Of a DNA stretch of 64,000 nucleotides, positions 46,657 to 58,418 are shown in pieces. The stretch comes from JAMXLO01 sp963794185. Its GTDB lineage: Bacteria > Pseudomonadota > Alphaproteobacteria > Acetobacterales > Acetobacteraceae. Position numbers and translations under genes: made by a program. How positions within the stretch are numbered: position 1 is the first letter of the stretch; each line of letters starts with the position of its first letter. A model generated the notes under the pieces. The model ran no database searches, was not told the origin of the DNA, and saw nothing but the letters and a program-made list of their open reading frames with translations. The stretch spans positions 46,103-110,102 of the forward strand of contig CAWCDM010000125.1 in the NCBI GenBank assembly GCA_963794185.1, in the 5' to 3' direction.

Positions 46657-47535
46657 CTAGGTGGTGACGGCGGCGGTGACGATGGATCGCCTTTCATCTT
46701 CCGTGCGAGCCAAATTCATGCGTGCATCGGTTTGGTTTCTCCATCCATAACCTGAAGAGATCACCCGGGCCACCTCTTTGGCATGGGTCGCAATCATGAA
46801 ATGGGCAGCCCCGGCGATCCTGACGACCGGGGCCTTTTTCATGCACCGGCCCAGCAGCTCGTTCGCGCGCTGCACCGCCAGGTGGCTTGCCGCCCCCCAT
46901 GCGACAAGAGCGGGGACCTCGATGCTCGCCAGAGCAGCCTGGGTCGGCTGGAACCTATAGGCTGCGATCCAGTCAAGGAGGTTGACCGTGGTCATCTCGA
47001 TGGCGTAGCTGCGAACCCGTTGCGGCCAGGCGGCGAAAGTGCCCGCGCCACCATAGAAGTCGATCATCGACTCGATCGCCGCACGCTCGCCGGCGTAAAA
47101 CGCGCCGATATAACTGTCGGTCATTTCCCGGAATTCACGATAATGCTGGTGTTCTCCCATGGATCGCAGCAATCCCGGCGCGGGAGCCTCGATGATCGCC
47201 AGGCTCAGCAACGGCACCTGCTTCCGGAGCGCGACGGCGAGCGCAACGAGACCGCCCAACGAATGACCGACGAGATGCACCGAACAAGCCGCGCGTCGAA
47301 CGACTGCTTCGACGATCTCGGCTTCGTGAGAGATGTCGGTATCCAGGATGGTGCGGCGTTCGGCCGTCCCGCCGTACCCGAGCAGGCTCGTCGTCACACA
47401 ACGGAAGCTGCTCCCCAACTCGGAGATTACGGACCGCCACGCGGCGCCGGTACTGCATGATCCGGGCACAAGGACGACCGTCGGGCCGTCACCGCACTCT
47501 TCGTAGTCTATGGATCCGCGCTCGCACGTTATCAC
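46657..47535 (-). CDS. Alpha/beta hydrolase
   Basis: A 292-aa hydrolase. The oxyanion region TVVLVPGSCSTGAAW is followed by the nucleophile elbow LVGHSLGGLVAL and the acid/histidine region RIAGAAHFMIATHAKEVARV. The GTG at 47535 has AGGAG ten bases upstream; the frame stays open further upstream without family similarity. Substrate is unknown. The frame is intact. Confidence 0.85.
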   Translation of the reverse strand: MITCERGSIDYEECGDGPTVVLVPGSCSTGAAWRSVISELGSSFRCVTTSLLGYGGTAERRTILDTDISHEAEIVEAVVRRAACSVHLVGHSLGGLVALAVALRKQVPLLSLAIIEAPAPGLLRSMGEHQHYREFREMTDSYIGAFYAGERAAIESMIDFYGGAGTFAAWPQRVRSYAIEMTTVNLLDWIAAYRFQPTQAALASIEVPALVAWGAASHLAVQRANELLGRCMKKAPVVRIAGAAHFMIATHAKEVARVISSGYGWRNQTDARMNLARTEDERRSIVTAAVTT

Positions 47536-47635
47536 GGTGATGAAACTCCTGACAAAGCAGGCCCAATTCGGTCGATCGGTTTGTCCTCCGGTCTCGCGAC
47601 CGGGAATCCAAGGAGACGCAGAGTCAGCCAGCGAG

Positions 47636-47965
47636 CGTTGCAAGATTGCGCTCTATGTTTCGCCGCATGACTCCCTCGCGTGCAACAGCATGGTTGAAAT
47701 CGGTCGTGCACATTTCGCCGCTGGCTGCTATCTTGACGCCGCCCAATGGCAGGAGCGCGCACTGAAGGAGCATCCGCCGCCGACCTGGCTGCATCGCACC
47801 CTATGTTCCGCGTATGCGCTCGGCGACGCCGAGTTTGAAGCCCGCCCTCTTGAGCCGCGCTGCGACCAATGTCCATATGTATTCCGCGCGTCGTTGGCGC
47901 GCGATTGCGAGCAACTCGGCGTCACCTTTTCCGCTCGCATCAGCACCAACGGGCCGACCCGATGA
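47636..47965 (+). pseudogene. TPR-region remnant of an adenylate cyclase/CadC-type protein
   Basis: Residues RCKIALYVSPHDSLACNSMV, EIGRAHFAAGCYLDAAQWQE and HPPPTWLHRTLCSAYALGD resemble the last TPR repeats of cyclase/TPR proteins like the one at 1686-3194. There is no start region or catalytic domain, and the sequence degrades after SAYALGD. It overlaps the 5' end of the opposite hydrolase frame only upstream of its conserved part. A gene fragment without a function is the best call. Confidence 0.6.
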
Positions 47966-48406
47966 CGGACGGACCGTGAACTTTCCTACAGTGTGCTTGA
48001 CGTCCTGGAACACTGGCTTTCCCACCGTTGTGGCGTCGCTAAAGAGCCGGCAGGGCAGGACGGCCGCTATGATCTGCCTCACATCCATCCCGCCGTCGCG
48101 AGAATCGCCCCTGCCGGATCCATGAATGAATCCAATTACCGCCGCGTGTTGTACTCGCTGCCACGTGTATTGCGGACCGCGACTGGGCCGGAATGTCTGG
48201 GCAGCGTTCTGGTGTCGCATGGTTGGACGTCTCGCAAGCGAGGTTGATTGGAATCCGCAACCAACTCGGCCGCGGGCTGCGCAATTAGTCTGTGATGGCG
48301 GTAAAGACAAGGGATTGCTTTTCATCTTGCCTGTGAGCGGAATTCATGCGTTCATTGAATTGATCGATCCCCTCCTTATTCGGTTCGTCCACTCCGTATT
48401 CGTCAC
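47966..48406. other. Intergenic region without a recognised gene
   Basis: No frame shows a recognisable protein. It separates the TPR remnant from the LysR pseudogene and looks like degraded coding DNA, but I could not identify its origin. Confidence 0.4.
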
Positions 48407-49360
48407 ATGGCTCGCACTCCCTCGCTCGATGCACTGCGGATCTTCGTCGTGGCCGCCCGGCATCTGAGCTTCACCGACGCCGCCAGTGAACTGAACCTCA
48501 CGCAGAGCGCGGTCAGTCACCGCATCCGCGGGCTCGAGGAAGAACTCGGGCTTTCCCTGTTCAAACGCCTCACGCGGCGGCTCGAACTCACCCCATAGGG
48601 ACGGGCGCTGGCGCACAGAGATCGGCCACGCGATCAGCGAGATCGACCGCAGCATCGTCGATCTCGCGCAGCCCGCCAATGAGGGGCCGCTGAAGGTGAC
48701 GATGCTGCCGTCCGTTGCGTCGTATTGGCTCATCCCGCGCCTGCCGCGTATTCGCAGCCGGCACCCGGATCTCGATGTGCAGGTGATCGCCGATCCGCGG
48801 CTGCTCGATCTGCGGGCCGAGGGGATCGATATTGCGATCCGTTTCGGCAGGCCGCCGTATCCCGGTTACGCGGTTACGCGACGCGGCTGATGGGCGATTG
48901 CGTCTTTCCGGTCTGCGCGCCCAGGCTGCTCGAACAAAGCGAGCCGGTCGACAGAATTGACGCGCTGCTCGCGCTGCCGCTGCTGCACGATTCCGCAACC
49001 GCCGCCGACGGCAGCGACAGCGATTGGCGGTCCTGGCTCGACCGTCTCGGCAGGCCGGATGCGGACTGCCATGCCGGCCAGCACTTCAGCGAGGCCGGCA
49101 TGCTGATCAACGCAGCGGTGTTGGGGCTCGGTGTTGCACTGGCCCGCGCCAGCCTGGTCGCCGACCAGATGGCGAGCGGCGCCCTGGTCTGTCCGCTGAA
49201 GCTGACGGCGCCAACCGCCTTCGCCTACTACCTGCTCGGTTTGCCGGAAGCGGTCGAGAGGCCGAAGATTGCGTTGTTTCGTAGTCTGCTGGTTGAAGAA
49301 GCTGCTGCGACCGAGACGTTCACGTTGTCGATCGGAGAACCGGTGCCGAACCCGCAATGA
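48407..49360 (+). pseudogene. LysR-type regulator (GcvA-like), nonsense codon and two frame breaks
   Basis: The helix-turn-helix is intact: MARTPSLDALRIFVVAARHL, FTDAASELNLTQSAVSHRIR and LGLSLFKRLTRRLELTP. TAG follows, where family members read a Glu codon before GRALAHE. One extra base near 48617 shifts the frame, then PSVASYWLIPRLPRIRSRHP resumes. Near 48870 an 8-bp tandem duplication (GGTTACGC twice) shifts it again, and the effector domain continues to NPQ at 49360. Three independent lesions, one a tandem duplication, mark a real pseudogene. The stop overlaps the TRAP-type gene by ATGA, suggesting the regulator once controlled it. Confidence 0.9.
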
Positions 49361-50217
49361 TCAACCTGCATTTTGCCGGCTACCAGCCGGCCCGGTCTGT
49401 GCACACGCGCGCGCTCCACGCCGTGCGTGACGGAGTTGCCAGGCGCGCCGGCGGTACGCTGGCCATCACAGTAACCGACAGCATCATCAGCCTCGGCCGC
49501 AAGGCAGCCGATCTGCTGACCATGGTGGAAAGCGGTGAACTCGACGGCTGCTATTTCGCATCGAGCTACCTTGCCGGTCAGGTGCCGGCATTGGGCGTGT
49601 TCGACCGGCCGTTCCAGGCTGGCCCACGCCAGGCCAGCTTCGCCTTGTTGGATGGCGACACCGGGGCGTCACTCGCGAAACAGATAGCCGACACAACGGA
49701 ATTTCAAGTGCTTGGATTCTGGGACAACGGCATCCGCCACATCAGCAACGCCGTCCGACCGATCCGCACGCCGGCCGACTGTGCCGGCCTGAGCCTGCGC
49801 ACGCTCGACAACGCGCAGCACCAGGATGCGTTCCGGCGGCTCGGCTTCCAGCCGGTATTCATCGATGTCGCGGACCTGCCGCGCGCGGTCGCGGAGCGCA
49901 CGGTCGATGCGCAGGAGAACCCGCTCACCAATTTGGTCAACTTCGGTCTGCAGGCGCACCACAAATACGTCAGCCTGACCGGGCATCTGTTGGGCATCGC
50001 GCTGCTGCTGGTCAACCGTGCGCGCTTCGATGCCTTGCCAGTGGAGCTTCGCAGTCTCGTCGCCGAGGCGGCGAAAGAGAGCGAAGCAATGCAACGCTCT
50101 CTTGCGGTCGCGGAGGACGCGGACTGTCTCAGGCTGCTGGCCGATGCCGGCGTGTCGGTGATCGGCCCGGATGCCATCGACCTGCCCGTGTTCCGCGCGC
50201 TGGCAGCAGCCGTGTAG
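49357..50217 (+). CDS. TRAP-type (DctP-like) substrate-binding protein without a signal peptide
   Basis: A 286-aa protein of the DctP family: KAADLLTMVESGELDGCYFA, FWDNGIRHISNAVRPIRTPA and DLPRAVAERTVDAQENPLTN are the usual landmarks, the last containing the substrate-binding arginine region. It starts MINLHFAGYQPARSVH, with no signal peptide, and no DctQ or DctM membrane genes are present. It overlaps the LysR gene by four bases. Either the start is internal or the protein works in the cytoplasm, for example as a sensor. Confidence 0.85.
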   Translation: MINLHFAGYQPARSVHTRALHAVRDGVARRAGGTLAITVTDSIISLGRKAADLLTMVESGELDGCYFASSYLAGQVPALGVFDRPFQAGPRQASFALLDGDTGASLAKQIADTTEFQVLGFWDNGIRHISNAVRPIRTPADCAGLSLRTLDNAQHQDAFRRLGFQPVFIDVADLPRAVAERTVDAQENPLTNLVNFGLQAHHKYVSLTGHLLGIALLLVNRARFDALPVELRSLVAEAAKESEAMQRSLAVAEDADCLRLLADAGVSVIGPDAIDLPVFRALAAAV

Positions 50218-50220
50218 CTT

Positions 50221-51501
50221 TCAAACCGTCTGCAGGATCGCCTCGCGCTTCATCTCCGGCGTCAGTTCCACCCGCCAGTCGGTATCGCGCGGCAGCACCG
50301 ACTCGTGGGCGCGCAGCGTGTAGTAGCTGGTGCCCGTGCCGTCCGGCGCGCCGCCGGCCTCCACCGTCTTCACCGCCTGGCGTAGGAGCTTGCGCGCCTG
50401 GATGATCGCCTTGTCCGCCGGACCGAGATGTTCCTTCGAGCGATCGACGATGCGTCCCATGCTTTCTTGCAGCGCACGGTCTTGTGCGTTGATGCCGTCG
50501 ATGCCGGAGAAGGTTTCCTCGCGCTGCACGGTGCGGTCCAGCAGGTAATCGTTGGATCTGTTCGCCTTGGAGCGGAACGTCACCGGATCGACGTGCATCG
50601 GCCCGTTGCCGAGCCCGCGCTCCAGCTTGTCCTCCTCGGTCAACGGCCCGTCGGGGCAGTAGCTCCAGTTGTAGACCATGCAGTTCCCGTCATCGATCGG
50701 CACCCAGATATGTCCGGCATCGAGTTCCAGGCCGCTCTCCGACCTCGATGGCCTGATCTGGTGGAACGGCATGACGAAATGATAGGTGCGGATGTGCACA
50801 TCGTCGCCGCCATCCAGCGGGCGGATGCCGGCGTACTGATAGCCGTAGTCGGTGACGTCGACGACAAGCTTCGGCGCCTTGCCGCGCACGAACGGATTGG
50901 ACGGCTTGATGCCGCCGCGCTTCGAACTGTCGGTCAGCAGCCGATGCAGGATCGGCGCGTGCGATGTGTCGATGCCGCCTTCCAGCGCCTGCAGCCAGTT
51001 GCACTCCTCGATCACCTTGGTGACGTGGCGGTTGGCCTCCGGCGCCTGCGTCCAGGCGAATTTCGGCAGCGGCGGCATTTTTTCCGCGGGGCCAAGATAG
51101 GCCCAGACGATGCCGCCGAGTTCGCAGGTCGGATACGCGTCGATGCGAACCTTGTGCTTGAAGTCGTATTCCTCGGGTTCGTTCATCATGTCGACGCAGT
51201 TGCCGGCGACATCAAACTTCCAGCCGTGATAGATGCAGCGCAGGCCGCATTCTTCGTTGCGCCCGAAATAGAGCGAGACGCGACGATGCGGGCAGAATTC
51301 CTCGATCAGTCCGATGCGGCCGTCGCTGTCGCGGAAGGCCACCAGGTCCTCGCCGAGCAGGCGGACGCGCGCCGGCGGGCCATCGGGTTCGGCGATCTCC
51401 TTTGAGAGCAGCGCGGGGATCCAGTACATCCGCATCGCATTGCCCATCGGGGTGCCCTGTCCCACCCGGGTGACGAGTTCGTTTTCCTCGCGTGACAGCA
51501 T
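50221..51501 (-). CDS. Rieske aromatic-ring oxygenase large subunit (phthalate dioxygenase-like)
   Basis: A 426-aa oxygenase. The Rieske 2Fe-2S site is CPHRRVSLYFGRNEECGLRC followed by IYHGW, the CxH-X16-CxxH pattern. The mononuclear iron region lies around ALEGGIDTSHAPILHRLL, where D and two H are ligands. It resembles phthalate 4,5-dioxygenase and related O-demethylases. The family needs a separate reductase, absent here. It is the last gene of a leftward run containing an extradiol dioxygenase and an amine oxidase, which fits a catabolic cluster for an aromatic compound. Confidence 0.9.
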   Translation of the reverse strand: MLSREENELVTRVGQGTPMGNAMRMYWIPALLSKEIAEPDGPPARVRLLGEDLVAFRDSDGRIGLIEEFCPHRRVSLYFGRNEECGLRCIYHGWKFDVAGNCVDMMNEPEEYDFKHKVRIDAYPTCELGGIVWAYLGPAEKMPPLPKFAWTQAPEANRHVTKVIEECNWLQALEGGIDTSHAPILHRLLTDSSKRGGIKPSNPFVRGKAPKLVVDVTDYGYQYAGIRPLDGGDDVHIRTYHFVMPFHQIRPSRSESGLELDAGHIWVPIDDGNCMVYNWSYCPDGPLTEEDKLERGLGNGPMHVDPVTFRSKANRSNDYLLDRTVQREETFSGIDGINAQDRALQESMGRIVDRSKEHLGPADKAIIQARKLLRQAVKTVEAGGAPDGTGTSYYTLRAHESVLPRDTDWRVELTPEMKREAILQTV

Positions 51502-51573
51502 CGGGGTGCTCCTTCCCTGGATTGCGATCAGCCTAGACCGGCAAGACGGATTAGCGAAGAGCCGGCCGCACCG

Positions 51574-52556
51574 TCACCGCTTCATGGCATCCCACCACGG
51601 GCACACGCCGCTCATGCGATGGTAGTTGCCCTCGATCACCTGCAGCGGCGCGCGTATCACGTCGGGGGCCGACATGGGCGGCGGGCCGTCGGGTCCCATG
51701 GCGTCGAACAGGCCGTGATGGCCCCAGAAGCTGGCGACGCTGGTCATCTCCTGCGGCTGCCAGGTCGCATCGTCCACCTCGACGCCGCCCCAGCCATATT
51801 CCACCAGGATGTCCGACGGCGTGTGCATGTAGAACGACGTGACCAGATCGTTCGGATGCCGCCCCAGCGTCGCGACGATGCGATCCTTCTCGCCCTGCGC
51901 GATGTCGTAGCCCTGGCCGACATCGTCGAACGAATACAGCTCGATCATCAGGTGATGCATGCCGGTGCGCGGCGTCTCGAACAGCGCAACGCTGTGATGG
52001 CGCGGGTTCGCGTGCAGAAAATACGCGGTGATCGGCTTGCGGATGTAGTCGCTGATGCGGAAGCCCAGCAGGTCGCGATAGAACGCCAGCGCGGGTTCGA
52101 TGCTGGTCACCATCAGCACCGCATGCCCCATCCCCAGCGGGCCGGTGCGGAAGCCGGAAATCGAACGGCCGGGACGGAATGGCGCATCGGCGATCTGTGC
52201 GCCGTGGAACGCCTCCAGGCGGTTGCCTGACGGATCGGCGAACGAGATCAGGCCGCGGACGAACCGCTGGTCGGCAAGCGCCTGCGGCTCGCGCTTCACC
52301 GCCGCCCCGGCACCTTCCAGCCGCCCTGCCAGCGCATCGAGCGCCGCGGCATCCGCGACCTCCCAGCCGAAGTAGCGCTGTCCCTCCGGCAGCGATCGAT
52401 CGATCACCAGGCGCTCCTTGCGGTCGTCCATGCGGAACGCGCGGATGTCGGCGCCCCGATCGACCGCCTGCATGCCAAGCCAGTAGTGGCGTAGTTTGTC
52501 CAGTCGTCGAGCTTGTCCGTGCCGATGCCGAGTTAGCCGAGTGCCTGGATGCTCAT
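51574..52556 (-). pseudogene. Type I extradiol ring-cleavage dioxygenase (VOC family), disrupted at the N-terminus
   Basis: A two-domain vicinal-oxygen-chelate protein. The iron ligands are the His in GHAVLMVTS, the His in MHHLMIELYS and the Glu in DILVEYGWGG. The start is the ATG at 52556, with GGAGG upstream. The N-terminus reads MSIQALG then TAA, where YLGIGTDKLDDWTNYAT continues; a further single-base break near 52476 leads into WLGMQAVDRGADIR. Translation could restart at an internal ATG, but it would lose part of the non-catalytic first domain. It lies between amine oxidase and Rieske genes and would cleave a catechol-type ring. Confidence 0.85.
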
Positions 52557-52584
52557 GATGGGGTCCCTCCTGACAGCGGTATTA

Positions 52585-53862
52585 TCACGCCGCGACGCGC
52601 GCCGCATGCTGTCCGCTGATCCAGGAGCCGGCAACGGTGCCGGTCATCCCGACGTGGCAGGCCTCGCCGGCGAACAGCAGATGTCCGTCCGCCAGTGGCC
52701 GGGCAAGCGCGGTTCGTGCATCGGCATCGCCCGGGCCGACGAACGAGTAAGCACCGCGCACGAACGGATCGGCGTCCCAACGCGTGACCAGCGATGGCCC
52801 GCCGGCGAACAGCCGATCCACCCGGCCGCCGAACAGCGCACGCAACTGGCAGAGCGCGAAATCCACCGCGGCGGCTTCGCCGGCGCGTGCCAGTTCCCAC
52901 GCCACCGGGCCGCCCACCCAGCCTTGCACGTAGTCGCGTTTGTAAGGCCAGCACTGGAACCCCATGGTGGGATCGCCGCTGCGCCTTACCTGCCGATCGA
53001 CCGAGCAGTGCAGCGGCAGGTCGAGCCGATCCGGTCCGGCGGCGCGCAACGCCACCTTCATCGCCAGCCCCATCGGCAGCGCATGGATCGCGGCCAGCAC
53101 CTCCGCCGGCAGCGGCGGATCGAATGCGATCGCGCCCGCGGCCAGCACGCCGGTGGAGACCGTAACGATGGCGGACCGCGCGGTGACCGTGCCACGCGGG
53201 GTTTCCACTACCACGCCGGAACCGCTCCAGGTCAGTCGCGTCACCGGCGTCGCGCGCCTGATGTCGAGGCCCTCGCCCAGACGTCGGGCGACGAACGCGC
53301 CGATGCCGCCGTCCGGCACGAGGTTGCTGCCCGACAGCACATTGCGGTACCAGTCGCGCATGCTGAATTCGTCGGCGCTGGCGCAACAGATGATCGGCCC
53401 TTCCCACGTCTCCACCGTCACCGCCCAGGGATCGTCCGGCATGGACCGCGCCACCTCGGCCAGCGGCGCATCGTCGCACGTGCGCAGGATGGCGGCGGCC
53501 CTGTCCTCGTAACGCTGCCAGGAACCGGCATAATCGGCATATTCCTCCGCCGTTGCCTCGCGCTGGCCGACGAAGGTGCGCTCCACCCGCAGCGCGTCGG
53601 ACCGCAGCAGCACGTCGCCCGCGGCCTGGGCGATCGCCACCAGCGGGTTGTGTTCGGCGCTGTGCAGCCACACCGCGCCCATGTCGAACCACACGCCGCC
53701 GAGTTCCGGCGGGTACGCCGTCCACGCCCGCCCCCCGATGCGCCCCGATGCCTCGAGCACGACCGCGCTTCGTCCGGCGTCGCGCAAGGCGGTCGCCGCG
53801 CCGAGGCCGGCGACGCCGGCGCCGACCACGACAACATCGACATCCGGCAGGGCGGTGGGCAT
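52585..53862 (-). CDS. FAD-dependent amine oxidase family protein
   Basis: A 425-aa flavoprotein of the monoamine-oxidase/polyamine-oxidase fold. The dinucleotide motif DVVVVGAGVAGLGAATALRD is followed by GRIGGRAWT, and the C-terminal FAD segment is LLFAGEACHVGMTGTVAGSW. It should oxidise a primary or secondary amine, or act as a related desaturase. It is intact and 28 bp upstream of the dioxygenase gene on the same strand. Confidence 0.9.
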   Translation of the reverse strand: MPTALPDVDVVVVGAGVAGLGAATALRDAGRSAVVLEASGRIGGRAWTAYPPELGGVWFDMGAVWLHSAEHNPLVAIAQAAGDVLLRSDALRVERTFVGQREATAEEYADYAGSWQRYEDRAAAILRTCDDAPLAEVARSMPDDPWAVTVETWEGPIICCASADEFSMRDWYRNVLSGSNLVPDGGIGAFVARRLGEGLDIRRATPVTRLTWSGSGVVVETPRGTVTARSAIVTVSTGVLAAGAIAFDPPLPAEVLAAIHALPMGLAMKVALRAAGPDRLDLPLHCSVDRQVRRSGDPTMGFQCWPYKRDYVQGWVGGPVAWELARAGEAAAVDFALCQLRALFGGRVDRLFAGGPSLVTRWDADPFVRGAYSFVGPGDADARTALARPLADGHLLFAGEACHVGMTGTVAGSWISGQHAARVAA

Positions 53863-53922
53863 TGCGGAGCCTCTCGGGTTGTTCAGCGACAGTATGATGG
53901 GTATCGCTTTGCTCCGCCCAGC

Positions 53923-55323
53923 CTACTGGCCGCAGGCTTCGGCGAGGCGGTCGCCACCCCGCAAATCCACCTCGAACCGGTCGCGCCAGGCGTCCAGGCT
54001 GTTGCGGCGCATCACCCGCAGCATCGCGGTGTGGCGCTCGCGCCGTTCGCCGCGCTCCATCGTCAGACCGCGGTCCAGTGCTGCGGCGACCCCTGCCTCA
54101 TCGTACGGATTGACGATCAGCGCCGCATCCAGCTCACGCGCCGCGCCGGCGAATTGTGACAGCACGAGGACACCCGGATCGTCCGGATCCTGCGCGGCGA
54201 CGTATTCCTTCGCCACCAGGTTCATCCCGTCGCGCAACGGCGTCACCAGGCCGACCCGCGCCTCGGCATAGAGCGGCATCAGTGCGTTGCGCGCGAAGCC
54301 GCGGTTGAGGTAGCGCAGCGGCATCCAGTCCACTTCGGCGAAGCGGCCATTGATCCGGCCGGCCTCGGCTTCCAGCTCGCGGCGGATTTCGCGGTACGTC
54401 TCGATATCGCCGCGCGACGGCGGCGCGATCTGCATGAATACCACCGCGCCGTGGTGATGCGGGTGGTTTTGCAGGAGGCGTTCAAAAGCGGAAAATCGCT
54501 GGCGCAGGCCCTTGGAATAGTCCAGCCGGTCCACGCCAAGGATTAGCGGCCGCCCGAGCAGGCTGGCGCGCAACCGGGACGCATAACGGCGGTTGGCCGG
54601 TGCCTCGGCTTCTTCGCGCACCGCGTCGACATGCACGCCGATCGGATAGACCCCGGTCTTCACCGTGCCGCCGAAGGCGCTTAGATGCTCCGCATCCAGC
54701 GAGGCGCCACCGGTCTCGCGCAGCAGGTAGTCGGCGAACGCTGTGCGATCGGTTTCGGTCTGAAAGCCCAGCAGATCGAACCGGCACATGGCTCGGATCA
54801 GTTCGGCGTGCGCCGGATTGGTCATGAAGACAGCGGGAGCGGGGAACGGCGTGTGCAGGAACAGTCCGATGCGGTTCCGCAGCCCCGCCGCCCGCAACGC
54901 CTCCGCCAGGCACAGCAGATGGTAATCGTGCGCCCAGATCAGGTCATCGTGCCGTACCAGCTTCGCGATCGCCCGAGCGAACAATTCGTTCACCCGACGA
55001 TAACCGGCGAACTCCGCCCAGTCGAAATGCGCGTGGCCGACCTGATAGTGCAGCGTCGGCCACAGGGTCCCGTTGGCAAAGCCTCGATAGAACTCGTCGT
55101 AGTCGCGACGCGAGAGATCGACGGTGAACAGTGTGATCGGCCCCACCGTCCGTTCGGCGGTCGTCGTGGCGACAGGGTCGTCGGCGATCTCGCCGCTCCA
55201 GCCGAACCAGATGCCGCCGTTCTGCTTCAGGGCATCCAGCACACCGGCCGCCAGCCCGCCGGAGGTCGGTTCACCTTCCGTGATCGGCGCCACCCGGTTG
55301 GAGACGACGACCAGGCGCGACAC
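53923..55323 (-). CDS. otsA: Trehalose-6-phosphate synthase OtsA
   Basis: A 466-aa GT20 enzyme that makes trehalose-6-phosphate from UDP-glucose and glucose-6-phosphate. Landmarks are SRLVVVSNRVAPI, GGLAAGVLDAL, WAHDYHLLCLAEALR, LGVDRLDYSKGLRQRFSAFE and PLRDGMNLVAKEYVA. The GTG at 55323 follows the ABC-transporter TGA with no gap (TGAGTG), so the two are coupled. No otsB phosphatase is adjacent. Trehalose protects against osmotic and desiccation stress. Confidence 0.95.
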   Translation of the reverse strand: MSRLVVVSNRVAPITEGEPTSGGLAAGVLDALKQNGGIWFGWSGEIADDPVATTTAERTVGPITLFTVDLSRRDYDEFYRGFANGTLWPTLHYQVGHAHFDWAEFAGYRRVNELFARAIAKLVRHDDLIWAHDYHLLCLAEALRAAGLRNRIGLFLHTPFPAPAVFMTNPAHAELIRAMCRFDLLGFQTETDRTAFADYLLRETGGASLDAEHLSAFGGTVKTGVYPIGVHVDAVREEAEAPANRRYASRLRASLLGRPLILGVDRLDYSKGLRQRFSAFERLLQNHPHHHGAVVFMQIAPPSRGDIETYREIRRELEAEAGRINGRFAEVDWMPLRYLNRGFARNALMPLYAEARVGLVTPLRDGMNLVAKEYVAAQDPDDPGVLVLSQFAGAARELDAALIVNPYDEAGVAAALDRGLTMERGERRERHTAMLRVMRRNSLDAWRDRFEVDLRGGDRLAEACGQ

Positions 55324-57126
<1,803 letters not shown>

Positions 57127-57290
57127 TTCACCCGCCCCGTGGCGATTCCCGGCGGAAGACCTGCCGATATTTCGCCACATTCCCCATCTATAACGACTAA
57201 GTGATAAGCGCGGGCCCTATGTGAAGTCAAGCCTCAGAAGAGCAGCGCGGAATACTTATTGAACGCAAATAAAGGTCGGGGTCCGCCTGC

Positions 57291-58346
57291 ATGCGCATTG
57301 CTCAAATATCTCCGCTGTTCGAAGCGGTGCCGCCTAAACTGTACGGTGGTACCGAGCGGGTTGTCTATTCCCTCACCGAGGAACTTGTCGCGATGGGTCA
57401 TGACGTGACCCTGTTCGCCAGCGGTGATTCGATCACTTCCGCCACCCTCGCGCCAATGCGCGACAAGGCGCTGCGGCTCGATCCGACGGTCATCGATTGG
57501 ATCGCCATCTACATGCGGATGATGGAGCTGATCTATCGGCGCGCCGACGAGTTCGATGTGCTGCATTTTCACACCGACTACTTCCCGCTGTCGCTGTTCA
57601 GCCGCCAGCGCACACCGTTCCTCACGACGCTGCATGGCCGGCTCGACATACCGGAGTTCAAGGACGTCTATGAGCAGTTCGACGCGCCGTTCGTGTCGAT
57701 CTCGAACAGTCAGCGCCGGCCGATCCCCAACCTCAACTGGATCCGCACGGTGCATCACGGCATGCCGGCGGCCCTGCTCACGCCGCAACCGGTGAAGCAG
57801 CAGTATCTGGCCTTTCTGGGACGCATCTCGCCGGAGAAGGGCGTGGACAAGGCGATCCGCATCGCGGGCGCGGCCGGCATGAAGCTGATGATCGCCGCCA
57901 AGGTCGATAACGCCGACCGCGCCTACTATGAGAGCGAGATCGAGCCGCTCATCAGACAGAGCCCGCATGTCGAATTCATCGGCGAAATCAACGACAGTCA
58001 GAAGCCGGCATTCTTATCCGGTGCCCATGCGCTGCTGTTCCCGATCGACTGGCCGGAACCGTTCGGCCTGGTGATGATCGAAGCGATGGCCTGTGGCACG
58101 CCGGTGATCGCCTTCAACCGCGGCTCGGTGCCCGAGGTGGTCGACGACCAGTTGACCGGCTTCATCGTGCGCGACGAGACGACCGCCGTCGCCGCTGTAG
58201 ACCGGCTGGGCGAACTGGACCGCAATCTGGTGCGCCAGCAGTTCGAGCGCCGCTTCACCGCTCGGCGCATGGCCGAGAACTATCTCGACGTTTACGAGGA
58301 GCTAAGCATCGAAACCGCTCCGCGGCTGCGTGCGGTCATCGCCTGA
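57291..58346 (+). CDS. GT4-family glycosyltransferase
   Basis: A 351-aa GT-B enzyme beginning MRIAQISPLFEAVPPKLYGG. Landmarks are GGTERVVYSLTEELVAMGHD, FLTTLHGRLD, FLGRISPEKGVDKAIRIAG and the C-terminal sugar-nucleotide motif EPFGLVMIEAMACGTPVIAF. Members of this subgroup are often found near trehalose or exopolysaccharide genes. It diverges from the ABC transporter by 165 bp. The frame is intact. Confidence 0.9.
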   Translation: MRIAQISPLFEAVPPKLYGGTERVVYSLTEELVAMGHDVTLFASGDSITSATLAPMRDKALRLDPTVIDWIAIYMRMMELIYRRADEFDVLHFHTDYFPLSLFSRQRTPFLTTLHGRLDIPEFKDVYEQFDAPFVSISNSQRRPIPNLNWIRTVHHGMPAALLTPQPVKQQYLAFLGRISPEKGVDKAIRIAGAAGMKLMIAAKVDNADRAYYESEIEPLIRQSPHVEFIGEINDSQKPAFLSGAHALLFPIDWPEPFGLVMIEAMACGTPVIAFNRGSVPEVVDDQLTGFIVRDETTAVAAVDRLGELDRNLVRQQFERRFTARRMAENYLDVYEELSIETAPRLRAVIA

Positions 58347-58418
58347 CAGAGCCTCTGAGACCACCTGCCGAAGCGTCCAGTACCGGTCCGCAGGGCTCGC
58401 TTCAGCTAGCACCGTGGC

